Below are positions 28,240 through 38,059 of a stretch of DNA of 64,000 bases, in pieces. The position numbers were made by a program, and so were the translations under genes. The notes under the pieces were generated by a model. That model was given only the letters and a program-made list of their open reading frames with translations. It searched no databases and was not told where the DNA came from. Source of the DNA: Alphaproteobacteria bacterium (lineage in GTDB: Bacteria > Pseudomonadota > Alphaproteobacteria > Reyranellales > Reyranellaceae); assembly GCA_019635875.1 (NCBI GenBank), contig JAHBYP010000002.1, positions 558,001 through 622,000 on the forward strand, written 5' to 3'. Within the stretch, counting starts at the first letter, position 1, and every line of letters begins with the position of its first letter.

Positions 28240-29526
28240 CTACTTCTCGCCGAAGGCGCCCTTCAGTTCCTTCACCAGGTCGGTGCGCTCCCACGAGAAG
28301 CCGCCGTCCTTCTCCGGCTTGCGGCCGAAATGGCCGTAGGCGGCCGTGCGCTGATAGATCGGCTTGTTGAGCTGCAGGCCGCGGCGGATGTTGGTCGGGC
28401 GCAGCGGGAAGATGTCGGCGAGGATCTTCTCGAGCCGGCGTTCGTCGACCTTGCCGGTACCCTGGGTGTCGACATAGAGCGACATCGGATCGGCGACGCC
28501 GATGGCGTAGGCGACCTGGATCAGGCAGCGATCGGCCAGCCCGGCGGCGACCACGTTCTTGGCGAGGTAGCGTGCGGCGTAGGCGGCCGAGCGGTCGACC
28601 TTGGTCGGATCCTTGCCCGAGAAGGCACCGCCGCCGTGCGGCGCATAGCCACCGTAGGTGTCGACGATGATCTTGCGACCGGTCAGGCCGCAATCGCCGT
28701 CGGGGCCGCCGACGACGAAGTTGCCGGTCGGGTTGACGAAGAAATCGGCGTCCTTCCTGGGCATCCAGCCATCGGGCAGCGACTTGGTCACGTGCGCCCG
28801 GATCATCTCCTTGATCATGCCCGAGTTGTACTTCCTGCCCTTGGCCGTCGCCTCGCGATGCTGCGTCGAGACCACGACCTTCACCGCGCCCACCGCCTTG
28901 CCGCCGGCGTAGCGCACGGTGACCTGGCTCTTGGCGTCGGGCTGCAGGTCGGGCAACTCGCCCGAGCGGCGCGCCTCGCTCAGCACCTGCAGGATCTTGT
29001 GCGAGAAGTAGATCGGCGCCGGCATGAACGAGCCCTTCTCGTAGGCCTCGCTGTCGCGGCAGGCGAAGCCGAACATCAGGCCCTGGTCACCCGCGCCTTC
29101 CTGCTCGCCGAGATTGCCGCCCTTCTTCTTGGCGTCGACGCCCATGGCGATGTCGGGCGACTGGCCGTGCAGCAACACCTCGACATCGGCGCCGTGGAAG
29201 GAGAAGCCGTCCTGGTCGTAGCCGATGTCGCGCACCACGCCGCGGGCGATCTCGCTCAGCGCCTCGCGGTTGACCACGGTGTGGCCGCCGTACTTGCGCA
29301 TGAACGGCGCCTGCGCGCGGCCCTCGCCGGCAATGACGATCTTGTTGGTGGTGGCGAGCGTCTCGCAGCCCAGGCGGGTATTGGCGTGGCTGTCGTCGGC
29401 GATGCCGAGCTTCACGTCGTTGGCGATGAAGGCATCGAGGATGGCGTCGGAGATCTGGTCGCAGACCTTGTCGGGATGTCCCTCGGAGACGGATTCGCTG
29501 GTGAAAATGTAGTCCTGAAGCGCCAC
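28240..29526 (-). CDS. metK: S-adenosylmethionine synthetase
   Basis: Makes SAM from methionine and ATP. The 428-aa product begins at GTG ([20 protein letters not shown]) with AGGAG upstream and includes [12 protein letters not shown], the Gly-rich [20 protein letters not shown] and the usual AYGHFGR near the C-terminus. It is longer than E. coli MetK (384), as in several alphaproteobacteria, with extra residues between the conserved blocks. The upstream 188-nt leader holds a SAM-II-like aptamer, suggesting feedback control by its product. Confidence 0.97.
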   Translation of the reverse strand: MALQDYIFTSESVSEGHPDKVCDQISDAILDAFIANDVKLGIADDSHANTRLGCETLATTNKIVIAGEGRAQAPFMRKYGGHTVVNREALSEIARGVVRDIGYDQDGFSFHGADVEVLLHGQSPDIAMGVDAKKKGGNLGEQEGAGDQGLMFGFACRDSEAYEKGSFMPAPIYFSHKILQVLSEARRSGELPDLQPDAKSQVTVRYAGGKAVGAVKVVVSTQHREATAKGRKYNSGMIKEMIRAHVTKSLPDGWMPRKDADFFVNPTGNFVVGGPDGDCGLTGRKIIVDTYGGYAPHGGGAFSGKDPTKVDRSAAYAARYLAKNVVAAGLADRCLIQVAYAIGVADPMSLYVDTQGTGKVDERRLEKILADIFPLRPTNIRRGLQLNKPIYQRTAAYGHFGRKPEKDGGFSWERTDLVKELKGAFGEK

Positions 29527-29593
29527 GGCAGGGCTCTCCTTGCTTCTTCGTTCTGGACCGGGATCGAGCCGGACCCGTGGGGGACACGGGGCG

Positions 29594-29685
29594 CGCCGTC
29601 GACCGCTTAGCCATTTTTTTCGTGGTGGCAAGGGGCCCGAAATCCATCCACGGCCGGCCGGCCCTTCCGACAGGCGGTCGACGGG
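29594..29685 (-). promoter_or_regulatory. Candidate SAM-II (SAM-alpha) riboswitch before metK
   Basis: Read on the minus strand, P1 is CGTGG (29652-29648) with CCACG (29625-29621). The loop starts with a GGATTT block and ends in TTGC, and P1 is followed by an A-rich strand, AAATGGCTAAGCGG, ending at 29603. These match the known SAM-II consensus elements (GAUUU in loop 1, UUGC before the P1 3' arm, AAAUG-GCUAA after it). An 11-bp perfect stem (29674-29684 with 29596-29606) encloses the element and shares bases with its 3' strand. The pseudoknot pairing could not be proven by eye. It is 77 nt from the metK start. Confidence 0.62.
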
Positions 29686-29708
29686 CCATAGAAAGACGGA
29701 GAGAGGGC

Positions 29709-29740
29709 CGGAAATCAAGCGCTTCCGGGCTGATTTCGGG
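29709..29740 (-). terminator. Stem-loop overlapping the DMT gene stop codon
   Basis: GAAATCA and TGATTTC arms flank a 13-nt loop; on the minus strand the stem is followed by pyrimidine-rich CCCTCTCTCCGTCTTTCT. It may terminate the gpsA-led transcript before the metK leader. Confidence 0.35.
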
Positions 29741-30650
29741 GACTTACGGTCGCGGCCTCACGGGCGCGTACGCGTTCGCGATGCACGATGTAGAGGCCGG
29801 CGCCGACCAGCAGGGTCATGCCGGCCCAGGTCAGGCCGTCGGGTATGTGGTTCCAGACCGCCCAGCCGATGATTACTGCCCAGACCAAGCCGCTGTAGCG
29901 GAAGGCGCCGATCACTGAGGCTTCTCCGGCGCGCATCGCCAGCACCACCCAGTGATAGCCGATGGCCAGGAACAGCGAGGCGCTGCCGAGCAGGGCCCAT
30001 TCACGCCAGCCCATCGGCCGCCAGTCGTCGATCGCTGCCATGGCGCAGCCGAACAGGCCGACCGACAGCGCGTTGGCGAAGGTGATGACCACGGAGGGCA
30101 CCTCCGCGCCGATGCGCCTGGTGTAGATGTCGCGGAAGGCGTGCAGGCCGGTGGCGCCGAAGGCCAGCAGCGCCCACCAGTTCAGCCCTTCGGGCGAGGG
30201 CCGCACGATCAGCAGCACGCCGACGAAGCCCACCGCCACCGCGCTCCATCGCCGCCAGCCAACGGCTTCGCTGAGCCACAGCACGGCCATCACGGTGATG
30301 AAGATCGGCGTCGCCATGTTGATCGCCGTGGCGGTGGCGATGGGCAGGGCGAACAGCGCCAGCAGATAGGAGAAGGTGCCGGCGATATCGAGCGCGCAGC
30401 GGCCCAGCAGGCTGGGCTCGCCGAGCCAGCGCAGCTCGCGCAGCGGCGTGCTGGCCAGCAGCACCGCGCCGATCCACAGCGATGCCATCATGCCGCGCAC
30501 GCCAACCACCTGGCTCGCCGGCATGCTCTCACTGGCGATCTTGATCAGCGTGTCGTTGACGATGAACACCGACATCGCCGCCGACATGAGCGCAATGCCG
30601 CGCCGGTTGGCCGCCAGAACGCCGGCGGCATCGCCCGTCATTGCGGACAT
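29715..30650 (-). CDS. DMT-superfamily (EamA) transporter
   Basis: 311 aa, about ten transmembrane helices in two EamA repeats, with [20 protein letters not shown] and the second-repeat [21 protein letters not shown]. Substrate unknown; relatives export amino acids or nucleotides. Met1 and Met4 are both possible starts. It begins 12 nt downstream of the TPR gene stop and is probably part of gpsA-EVE-TPR-DMT. Its stop lies 188 nt before metK. Confidence 0.9.
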   Translation of the reverse strand: MSAMTGDAAGVLAANRRGIALMSAAMSVFIVNDTLIKIASESMPASQVVGVRGMMASLWIGAVLLASTPLRELRWLGEPSLLGRCALDIAGTFSYLLALFALPIATATAINMATPIFITVMAVLWLSEAVGWRRWSAVAVGFVGVLLIVRPSPEGLNWWALLAFGATGLHAFRDIYTRRIGAEVPSVVITFANALSVGLFGCAMAAIDDWRPMGWREWALLGSASLFLAIGYHWVVLAMRAGEASVIGAFRYSGLVWAVIIGWAVWNHIPDGLTWAGMTLLVGAGLYIVHRERVRAREAATVSPRNQPGSA

Positions 30651-30662
30651 GACGCGATACTC

Positions 30663-31301
30663 TTACGCCGGCGGCAGCTTCTTGAAGACCTCGACGATCG
30701 GATCGAGCAGCGCAGCGTCGGGCTGCTGCCGGCTGCCCTGGGCGTAGCGCACGTAGTCGGCGCACAGCATGCGCATCAGCGGCGCGAAGGGCTCCGGCGC
30801 GTGCTCGAAGAACGGCTTGAGCTTGGCCACGCCCTCTCCTGCCGCGGTGCAGGCGTCGCGCATGCGCTGCTGGCCGGCGAGCAGCCGGCCCTCGGCGCCC
30901 AGCGACAGCGCCAGATCGGGAATGAACTGCTCGGGCGTGGCGCGGGCCAGCCCGCGATAGACGATGGTGCCCTCCTGCGCCGCCATCAGCGCCTCGTCGA
31001 AGCGCTCGGCCGCGCCCAGCATGGTCGCCAAGGTGTTGAGCGCCAGTGCGAGATCGGGCGTCAGATCGGGTGTCTCCCCGGCCAGCGCGCGGCGCAACTC
31101 GACGGCTTCCTCGGCCGGCTTCACCGCCTCGTGCACCTGACCCACCGCGTTGAGCATGGTGGCGAGCGCGTTGAGCGAGGCGGCGAGGTCGGGCCGCGCC
31201 TTGGGATCGCCGGCAGCTCGGCCGCGGTCCTGCTCGACCTGGTGCGTGACTGCAGCCAGCACCTCCTCGGGTGAAGGCTCCTGCTGCTCGGTGCTGCTCA
31301 T
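30663..31301 (-). CDS. TPR-like cytosolic protein
   Basis: 212 aa, mostly alpha-helical, with two clear TPR-like units of about 42 residues (DLAASLNALATMLNAVGQVHEA and DLALALNTLATMLGAAERFDEA) and degenerate copies after them. No export signal. Function unknown. Its ATG overlaps the stop of the EVE gene by 4 nt, so the two products are made together. Confidence 0.78.
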   Translation of the reverse strand: MSSTEQQEPSPEEVLAAVTHQVEQDRGRAAGDPKARPDLAASLNALATMLNAVGQVHEAVKPAEEAVELRRALAGETPDLTPDLALALNTLATMLGAAERFDEALMAAQEGTIVYRGLARATPEQFIPDLALSLGAEGRLLAGQQRMRDACTAAGEGVAKLKPFFEHAPEPFAPLMRMLCADYVRYAQGSRQQPDAALLDPIVEVFKKLPPA

Positions 31302-31711
31302 GCCTTCTCTCCCGCCATCTTCATCAACAGCGCCCAGTGCGGGTCGCTGACCGCGACCACCGACAGCCGGCCCTGGCGCACGAGGCCGAAATCCTTGAGC
31401 TTGGCGTCTTGCTTGATCGCCTTCAGCGTTACCGGCGTCTTCAGCGGTTTCACCGCCTCGAGATCGACCATGCCGAACTTGCCGGTCTCGTCGGTGTGGT
31501 CGGGATAGTACTCCTTCGCCACGCGCACGATACCGACGATCTCCTTGCCGTCACCAGAGTGATAGAAGAAGGCGAGGTCGCCCTTCTTCATCGCCTTCAT
31601 GTTGGCTGCGGCCTGATGATTGCGAACGCCGCTCCAGAAGGTACGCTTGTCCTTGACCATCTGGTCCCAGCCATAGGTCGACGGTTCGGACTTCACCAGC
31701 CAATGGGCCAT
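31298..31711 (-). CDS. EVE-domain protein
   Basis: 137-aa single EVE (PUA-like) domain: MAHWLVKSEPSTYGWDQM, RNHQAAANMKAMKKGDLAFFYHS and GIVRVAKEYYPD are all canonical. EVE domains bind modified bases in DNA or RNA, but the ligand of this widespread short type is not established. The frame is open to 31792; Met at 31711 fits the family. It starts 1 nt after the gpsA stop. Confidence 0.92.
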   Translation of the reverse strand: MAHWLVKSEPSTYGWDQMVKDKRTFWSGVRNHQAAANMKAMKKGDLAFFYHSGDGKEIVGIVRVAKEYYPDHTDETGKFGMVDLEAVKPLKTPVTLKAIKQDAKLKDFGLVRQGRLSVVAVSDPHWALLMKMAGEKA

Positions 31712-31712
31712 G

Positions 31713-32717
31713 TCACTCCCCTTCGCCGCGCAGCGGACGGGCCAGCAGTGCGCGGATGGTCGCCTCGACGTCGGCGCCATGATGCAACACATGGGCGACG
31801 GCGGTACAGATCGGCATCTCGACGTCGTGCCGGCGCGCGACCTCGGCCACCACCGGTGCCGTGTAGAACCCCTCGGCGACCGAACTGCGCGCCGCCAGGA
31901 AGTCAGCGGCCTTCGCGCCCTCGCCGACGGCGACGCCCAGCGAGCGGTTGCGCGACAAGGGCCCGTTGCAGGTCAGGGTGAGATCGCCCAGACCGGCCAG
32001 ACCGGCCATGGTTTCGACCCTGGCGCCCATCGCCACGCCCAGCCGCGCCATCTCGGCGAAGCCGCGCGTCAGCACGGCGGCGCGCGCGTTGTCGCCCAGC
32101 TTGCGGCCATCGGCGATGCCGCAGGCGATGGCCAGCACGTTCTTCACCGCGCCACCCAGCGCCGCGCCGGTCAGGTCGTCGCTCCAGTAGGGCCGAAATG
32201 TCGCCGTCGCCAGCGTCCCGGCCATCGCGCGTCCCAGCGCGGCATCGGCGCAGGCGAGCGTCACCGCCGTCGGCAGGCCGCGCGCGACCTCCTCGGCGAA
32301 GGTCGGTCCCGACAGCATGGCCACCGGCCGGCCCGGCATCGCCGCGCCCACCGCGGCGGGCATCAGGGCGCCGGTGGCGGTCTCGATGCCCTTGGCGCAG
32401 ATGATCACCGGCACGCCCTGCGCGAGGTGGCGATGCAGCTCCGACGCCATCGCGCGGGTGACCTGTGCCGGCGTCACCAGCAGCACGATGTCGGCGCCCA
32501 GCCCGGCCAGATCCGCAGTGGCGCGGATCGCCGGATCGAGCGCGTGGCCGGGCAGGAAGGCGGTGTTGCGGTGGTCGCGGCCGATCTCGGCCACCACCTC
32601 GGGCTCGCGCGCCCACAGGGTGACGTCGCGCCCGGCGCGGCGCGCGGTCATCGCCAGGGCCGTGCCCCAGGCGCCGCCGCCGACGATACCGATGCGGGAG
32701 AAGCCGGGCCGGTCCAT
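31713..32717 (-). CDS. gpsA: NAD(P)-dependent glycerol-3-phosphate dehydrogenase
   Basis: Supplies sn-glycerol 3-phosphate for phospholipids. The 334-aa protein has the Rossmann motif IGIVGGGAWGTALA (residues 9-22), CAKGIETATG, SGPTFAEEVARGLPTAVTLA, the catalytic Lys in GAVKNVLAIACGI and the substrate loop GARVETMAGLAGLGDLTLTC. Length is normal. First gene of a four-gene minus-strand run; tsaD, a common neighbour, is not here. Confidence 0.96.
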   Translation of the reverse strand: MDRPGFSRIGIVGGGAWGTALAMTARRAGRDVTLWAREPEVVAEIGRDHRNTAFLPGHALDPAIRATADLAGLGADIVLLVTPAQVTRAMASELHRHLAQGVPVIICAKGIETATGALMPAAVGAAMPGRPVAMLSGPTFAEEVARGLPTAVTLACADAALGRAMAGTLATATFRPYWSDDLTGAALGGAVKNVLAIACGIADGRKLGDNARAAVLTRGFAEMARLGVAMGARVETMAGLAGLGDLTLTCNGPLSRNRSLGVAVGEGAKAADFLAARSSVAEGFYTAPVVAEVARRHDVEMPICTAVAHVLHHGADVEATIRALLARPLRGEGE

Positions 32718-32830
32718 CCCCTCTTGTACCCGCCCCGGCCATCCACCGGCCAGAAGCTTGCGGCGGTCGAATCGCGATGTTACGTGGCGATGATGCGGCC
32801 TTCCCCTTCTGCCGCGCCAGCCGGCCGTTC

Positions 32831-34510
32831 ATGGCCACTGCGCTGACAGCGCCCCCCGCCGCGCCCGATCTGCGCGATGCGGTTCGCCGTGTGTGGTTCG
32901 GCTCAGCGCTCTATCCGCTGTTCCTGCGCACGAGGCCGCCCGGCGCCTTCTTCGCCGTGGCGCCCGATCCGTGGCCAGGCGACCCGGCGCGCGCCGACAC
33001 GCTGCTCGCCGGACAGTTCGCCGCCTACGGCCGCACGGGCCCGTTCGAGGGCGAACCCTGGCAGCGCGCCGACGCCGACCCGCTGTGGCTGGCCGAGCTC
33101 AACAAGTTCGAGTGGCTGCGCGACCTGCGCGACGCCGGCCAGCCGCTGGCCGCCAACATGGCGGCGGCCAAGGTCGACGAATGGATCGCGGCGAACCCGC
33201 GATGGTCGCCGATCGCCTGGCGCGCCGACGTGCTGTCGGTCCGCGTCGTCATGTGGATCCGGCACTTCGATTTCCTGGCGTCGGGCGCCACCGAAGGCTT
33301 CGCCGCGCGGCTGGTCGCCAGCCTGGCACAGCAGCGCCGTCACCTCGAACGGCTGATCCCCGGTGGGCTGGCCGGCACCCGCCTGCTGGCGGCGATGAAG
33401 GCGGCGGCGATCGTCGACCTCGCCTTCATCAAGGCCGGGCCAGAGCACGACCGCGCGCTGGAGCGTTCGCTGGCGCGCCTGTCGCGCGCGCTGGCGCGCA
33501 TCGTGCTCGACGACGGCACCATCGCCGAGCGCAGCCCGCGCCAGCAATTCGTCGCGCTGCGCCATCTCATCGACCTGCGCGCCTGCCTGCTGTCGGCCGA
33601 CCGCACCGGGCCACCCACCCTGCAGGCGGCGATCGAGCGCGCTTCGGGCATGCTGCGCTTCTTCCGCCATGGCGATGGCGGGCTGGCCTGCTTCAACGGC
33701 TCCGACGAAGGCGATCCGGCGTTGCTCGACCTCGCGCTGGCGCGCACCGGCACGACGGCGCGGCCGCCCAAGGAAGCCCCGCGCGGCGGCTTTCAGCGTC
33801 TGGCCGCCGGCGCCGCCCAGGTGATCGCCGATACCGGCATGCCGCCCGGACGCAGGCTGGACCTCGAAGCCCATGCCGGCACGCTGTCCTTCGAGTTCTC
33901 GCTCGGCAGCGAACGCATGATCGTCAATTGTGGCGCCTATCCCGGGCTGGCGGCGGAGTGGCGCTCGACCATGCGCTACACCGCGGCGCATTCGACGGCC
34001 GTGGTCGACGACACCAATTCCTCCGAGGTCATGCCCGACGGGCCGCTGGAGCATCCGCCGGCCCATGTCGCGGCCAAGCGCTTCGAGCGAGACGGCGCGC
34101 TGTGGCTGGAGCTCAGCCACGACGGCTGGCGCTCGCTGTTCGGCGTCGTGCACAAGCGGCGCCTGTGGCTGTCGCCCGACGGCACCGATCTGCGCGGCGA
34201 GGACACGCTGGCGGGACCGGAGGGCAAGCGCGTGAAGAAGACCGCCTCGGGGCGCAAGTTCGCCGTGCGCTTCCACCTGCATCCCGACGTCAAGGCGTCG
34301 CTGGCGCAGTCCGGCGCCAGTGCGTTGCTGCGGCTGCCCTCGGGCCAAGGCTGGCGTCTGCGCGCCAGCGGCGGCACCATCGGTCTGGCGGAAAGCGTCT
34401 ATCTCGGCGACGGCCAGCGCATCCGCCGCGCCGCGCAGCTGGTGCTGACCGGCGCGCTGGGTCCCGACGGCGCCAAGATCAAATGGGCCTTCACCCGGGT
34501 CGAGGGCTGA
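32831..34510 (+). CDS. Heparinase II/III-like protein
   Basis: About 559 aa with an N-terminal alpha-helical toroid (residues 20-330; YLF-type FEWLRDL and WIAANPRWSPIAWRADVLS) and a C-terminal beta-sandwich with FSLGSERMIVNCGAYPG and the TAAHSTAVVDDTNSSEV block typical of the Heparinase_II_III domain. It is presumably a polysaccharide lyase acting on an unknown uronate polymer. No signal peptide is obvious. A start at 32777 is possible. It lies near purH as in other alphaproteobacteria, with two genes inserted between. Confidence 0.88.
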   Translation: MATALTAPPAAPDLRDAVRRVWFGSALYPLFLRTRPPGAFFAVAPDPWPGDPARADTLLAGQFAAYGRTGPFEGEPWQRADADPLWLAELNKFEWLRDLRDAGQPLAANMAAAKVDEWIAANPRWSPIAWRADVLSVRVVMWIRHFDFLASGATEGFAARLVASLAQQRRHLERLIPGGLAGTRLLAAMKAAAIVDLAFIKAGPEHDRALERSLARLSRALARIVLDDGTIAERSPRQQFVALRHLIDLRACLLSADRTGPPTLQAAIERASGMLRFFRHGDGGLACFNGSDEGDPALLDLALARTGTTARPPKEAPRGGFQRLAAGAAQVIADTGMPPGRRLDLEAHAGTLSFEFSLGSERMIVNCGAYPGLAAEWRSTMRYTAAHSTAVVDDTNSSEVMPDGPLEHPPAHVAAKRFERDGALWLELSHDGWRSLFGVVHKRRLWLSPDGTDLRGEDTLAGPEGKRVKKTASGRKFAVRFHLHPDVKASLAQSGASALLRLPSGQGWRLRASGGTIGLAESVYLGDGQRIRRAAQLVLTGALGPDGAKIKWAFTRVEG

Positions 34511-34522
34511 TCGGCGTCCAGC

Positions 34523-35218
34523 ATGCGCGAGTTGGTCCTGCTGCCCGGCTTCATGTGCGATGTCGACCTGTGGAGCGACATGATGCCGATGCTGGCGGCG
34601 CTGGGCCGGCCGCATTTCGGCAATGTCTACGAGGACGATTCGCTCGACGGCATGGCAAGACGCGTGCTCGCCGAATCGCCGCCGCGCTTCGTCCTGATCG
34701 GCTTCTCGATGGGCGGCTTCGTGGCGCGCATCGCCACCCTGATGGCGCCCGAACGCGTCGCCGGCGTCGCCTTCATCTGCAGCTCGGCGCGCGCGCAGTC
34801 GGCCAGCGAGGACGCGCACAAGCAAGCGCGCATCGACGCGCTCAACGCACCGGGCGCGCGCGGCGGCTCGGCGCGCAGCTTCTCGCAGGCGCTGCATCCG
34901 GATCGCGAGCGCGATCCGGCCCTGCTCGAACGGCTGCGCGGCATGACACGCCGGCTGGGCAAGACGGTGATGATCCGCCAGCTCACGCCCGCGCGCGCCG
35001 ACGGCTACGTCGATCTCGAGCGCATCACCTGCCCGTCGCTGGTGATCGCCGCGCGCCAGGACCGCCTGCGCCGCTTCGAGGAAACCGAGCGCATGGCCAG
35101 GCACCTGCGCGACGGGCGCTTCGCCGTCGTCGAGGATTGCGGTCACATGGCGCCGCTGGAGCGCCCGCGCGAGCTGTCGACCCTGCTGACGGACTGGATC
35201 GCCGATACCGGGCTGTAA
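34523..35218 (+). CDS. Alpha/beta-fold hydrolase
   Basis: 231 aa. The nucleophile elbow is GFSMGG (Ser62), the acid is probably in the ARQDRLRR turn, and the catalytic His is in DCGHMAPLERP (His208). The N-terminus VLLPGFMCDVDLWSDM resembles esterases and BioH-type carboxylesterases. No specific substrate. It follows the heparinase-like gene by 12 nt and may be cotranscribed. Confidence 0.88.
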   Translation: MRELVLLPGFMCDVDLWSDMMPMLAALGRPHFGNVYEDDSLDGMARRVLAESPPRFVLIGFSMGGFVARIATLMAPERVAGVAFICSSARAQSASEDAHKQARIDALNAPGARGGSARSFSQALHPDRERDPALLERLRGMTRRLGKTVMIRQLTPARADGYVDLERITCPSLVIAARQDRLRRFEETERMARHLRDGRFAVVEDCGHMAPLERPRELSTLLTDWIADTGL

Positions 35219-35221
35219 CCG

Positions 35222-36208
35222 CTACTCCGGCTTGACACCCGCGAGCTTGGCGACGTCGCCCCAGACCTTCAGCTCGGTCCTGATGCGGGCGGCGAAGACA
35301 TCTGGCGCCTCGCCGCCGGTCTCGCTGGCGAGATCGGCGATCTTGGCCTTGACCTCGGGCTCCGCCAGGACCGCGGCGCAGTCGGTGTGGAGCCGCTTGG
35401 CGAGCGCCGGCGCCATGCCGCCCGGCCCGAACAGCGAGAACCAGGCCGGCCGCGCCAGATCCGGGATGCCGACCTCGGCCATGGTCGGCACGTCGGGGAT
35501 CACCGACAGTCTCTTCTCCGTGGTCACCGCCAGCATGCGCAGGGCGCCGCTGCGGTGGTGCGACATCGCCGTCAGCGGGCTGGTGAAGCCGACCGGGATG
35601 TGGCCGCCGATCAGCTCCTGAAGCATCGGCGCAGCGCCCTTGTACATCACGTTCTCGATCTGCAGGCCGCTCTTCACCCGGAATAGCTCGCCGGTCATGC
35701 GGGTGGTGTTCTCGGTGCTGCCCCATTGGTACTTGCCGGGGTTGGCGCGCGCCAGTTTGAGGAACTTGTCCATAGAATCGAGGCCCGTCTTGGTCGAGCC
35801 GACCAGGGTCAGGCCGCTCATCACCAGGGTCGTGATGGCCGTGAAGTCCTTCTCGGTGTCGTAGGGCAGGTTCTTGTTGGTGAACGGGTTGATGACGTGG
35901 GCGCTGGTCATGATCAGCAGCGTGTGGCCGTCGGCCGGCGCGCGCGCGACGATCTCGCTGCCGAGGATGCCGCTGGCGCCGCCCTTGTTGTCGACCACCA
36001 CGGTCTGCTTCCAGCGTTCCGACAGCCTGGGTGCGAGCAGCCGGGCGACGATGTCGGTGCCGCCACCGGCCGGATAGGGCACCACGACGCGCACCGTCTT
36101 GCCGGGAAAATCCTGCGCTCGGACCAGCGCGGGCGCCGCCAGCAGGCCCGCCATCGCCATGCCGCCGCGCGCCAGCACGCGCCGCCTCGACCATCGATTG
36201 TTCGCCAT
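35222..36208 (-). CDS. Tripartite tricarboxylate transporter (Bug) substrate-binding protein
   Basis: 328 aa with a twin-arginine signal (WSRRRVLARGGMAMAG, cleavage VRA|QDF) and the Bug fold: VRVVVPYPAGGGTDIVARLL, KGGASGILGSEIVARAPADGHTLL, and IPDVPTMAEVGIPDL. Bug proteins bind small carboxylates in the periplasm. No TctA or TctB membrane genes lie near, so it is an orphan. A GTG at 36214 with a good AGGGAG site is an alternative start. Convergent with the hydrolase gene. Confidence 0.93.
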   Translation of the reverse strand: MANNRWSRRRVLARGGMAMAGLLAAPALVRAQDFPGKTVRVVVPYPAGGGTDIVARLLAPRLSERWKQTVVVDNKGGASGILGSEIVARAPADGHTLLIMTSAHVINPFTNKNLPYDTEKDFTAITTLVMSGLTLVGSTKTGLDSMDKFLKLARANPGKYQWGSTENTTRMTGELFRVKSGLQIENVMYKGAAPMLQELIGGHIPVGFTSPLTAMSHHRSGALRMLAVTTEKRLSVIPDVPTMAEVGIPDLARPAWFSLFGPGGMAPALAKRLHTDCAAVLAEPEVKAKIADLASETGGEAPDVFAARIRTELKVWGDVAKLAGVKPE

Positions 36209-36355
36209 CTCCACTCTCTCCCTGTCGCGTCTGTCTTGGCTGTCGGCCGCACAGGTATGTCATAACCGCCGGATCATCCACAATCCGTCGCATCCACGGG
36301 GCGCCGGTGTTTGCTATAGAGCGCGCGAAAATCCCTTCGCCGCCGGAAAGCCGCC

Positions 36356-37969
36356 ATGTCCGCCCCCGCCCAGGTCCAGCCTTCGCCCACCCCCGACCTG
36401 GCGCGCATCGGCCGCGCCCTGGTCTCGGTGTCCGACAAGGAGGGGCTGGTCGAGTTCGGCCGCTTCCTCGCCGCCCAGGGCGTGGAGATCCTGTCGACCG
36501 GCGGCTCGGCCAAGGCCCTGCGCGACGCCGGCGTGAAGGTGGTCGAGGTTTCCGACCACACCGGCTTCCCCGAGATCATGGATGGCCGGGTCAAGACGCT
36601 GCAGCCTGCGATCCATGGCGGCATCCTCGGCCGGCGCACCGACGCCACGCACCAGAAGGCGATGACCGATCACCGCATCGCGCCGATCGATCTCGTCGTG
36701 GTCAACCTCTACCCGTTCGAGGCCACGGTGGCACGCGGCGCGGACTACGCCACCTGCGTGGAGAACATCGACATCGGCGGCCCGGCGCTGATCCGCGCCT
36801 CGGCCAAGAACCACGACTTCGTGACCATCGCGGTCGATCCGCAGGACTACGCTGCGATCCGCGCCGAGATGGAGGGCAATGGCGGCGCCACGACGCTCAA
36901 GCTGCGCCAAACTCTCGCCGCCAAGGCCTATGCGCGCACCGCCGCCTACGACTCGGCGATCGCCGGCTGGTTCGCCGGACAGCAGGGCGAGACCTTCCCC
37001 GAGCGCCTGACCATTGCCGCCACGCGCGTGCAGAGCCTGCGCTATGGCGAGAACCCGCATCAGCAGGCAGCGTTCTACAGCGACGGCAGCCGGCGCCCCG
37101 GCGTCGCCACGGCGCGCATCGTCCAGGGCAAGGAGCTGTCCTACAACAACATCGGCGACACCGAGGCGGCCTACGAGTGCGTCGCGGAGTTCAACGAGCC
37201 GGCGGTCGTCGTCATCAAGCACGCCAACCCGTGCGGCGTGGCGGTCGCGAAGAGCCAGTACGACGCCTACCTCAAGGCCTATGCCTGCGATCCGGTGTCA
37301 ATCTTCGGCGGCATCGTCGCGATGAATACGACGCTCGAGGCGCGCACGGCCGAGGACCTTTCCAGGCTCTTTCTCGAGGTCGTGATCGCGCCTGACGCGA
37401 CCGCCGAGGCACTGGAGATCCTCGCCAGGCGCAAGAACGTGCGCGTGCTGCTGGCCGGTTCGTTGCCCGATCCGTCGAGCGCCGGCATGACGCTGAAGAG
37501 CGTCGCCGGCGGCTACCTCCTGCAGACCCGCGACAACGGCAAGCTCGGCCGCGCTGACCTCAAGGTGGTGACCCGACGGGCGCCGACGGCCAAGGAGCTC
37601 GACGACCTGCTCTTCGCCTTCACGGTGTGCAAGCACGTGAAGTCCAACGCCATCGTCTACGCCCGGGACGGCGCCACGGTGGGCGTCGGCGCCGGCCAGA
37701 TGAACCGCCGCGATTCCTCGCGCATCGCCGCCATCCGCGCCGCCGAATCGGGCGAGATCGCCAAGTTGGCGCAGAGCCCGGCGATCGGCAGCGTCGTCGC
37801 CTCGGACGCCTTCTTCCCCTTCGCCGACGGCCTGCTCGCCGCCGCCGAGGCCGGCGCCACCGCCGTGATCCAGCCCGGCGGCTCGATGCGCGACAAGGAG
37901 GTGATCGAGGCCGCCGACGAGAAGGGCCTGGCCATGGTCTTCACCGGGATGCGTCACTTCCGGCACTGA
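36356..37969 (+). CDS. purH: Bifunctional AICAR transformylase / IMP cyclohydrolase
   Basis: Last two steps of IMP synthesis. The 537-aa protein has the MGS-like cyclohydrolase domain (residues 15-200; [39 protein letters not shown]) and the transformylase domain with [14 protein letters not shown] carrying the catalytic Lys-His pair, plus the C-terminal [20 protein letters not shown]. Length is normal. Single transcript likely; a short upstream gap separates it from the divergent Bug gene. Confidence 0.97.
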   Translation: MSAPAQVQPSPTPDLARIGRALVSVSDKEGLVEFGRFLAAQGVEILSTGGSAKALRDAGVKVVEVSDHTGFPEIMDGRVKTLQPAIHGGILGRRTDATHQKAMTDHRIAPIDLVVVNLYPFEATVARGADYATCVENIDIGGPALIRASAKNHDFVTIAVDPQDYAAIRAEMEGNGGATTLKLRQTLAAKAYARTAAYDSAIAGWFAGQQGETFPERLTIAATRVQSLRYGENPHQQAAFYSDGSRRPGVATARIVQGKELSYNNIGDTEAAYECVAEFNEPAVVVIKHANPCGVAVAKSQYDAYLKAYACDPVSIFGGIVAMNTTLEARTAEDLSRLFLEVVIAPDATAEALEILARRKNVRVLLAGSLPDPSSAGMTLKSVAGGYLLQTRDNGKLGRADLKVVTRRAPTAKELDDLLFAFTVCKHVKSNAIVYARDGATVGVGAGQMNRRDSSRIAAIRAAESGEIAKLAQSPAIGSVVASDAFFPFADGLLAAAEAGATAVIQPGGSMRDKEVIEAADEKGLAMVFTGMRHFRH

Positions 37970-38059
37970 GGCCGTCCGGATCGCGCTTGGGCTGATCGCG
38001 CCGCTGGACTACCCTTCGCCGAGGACCGGCCGACGACGCCGGCGGGGGGCGTGGGGAAT

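Noticed and set aside
29603-29652. SAM/SAH or SAM-I riboswitch as alternative reading of the metK leader
   Set aside because: No four-way junction of SAM-I is possible in this length, and the order of conserved blocks matches SAM-II better.
32893-35235. 780-codon plus and 747-codon minus frames over the heparinase and hydrolase genes
   Set aside because: Both are Arg/Gly/Ala-rich shadows; the real frames carry catalytic motifs and start contexts.
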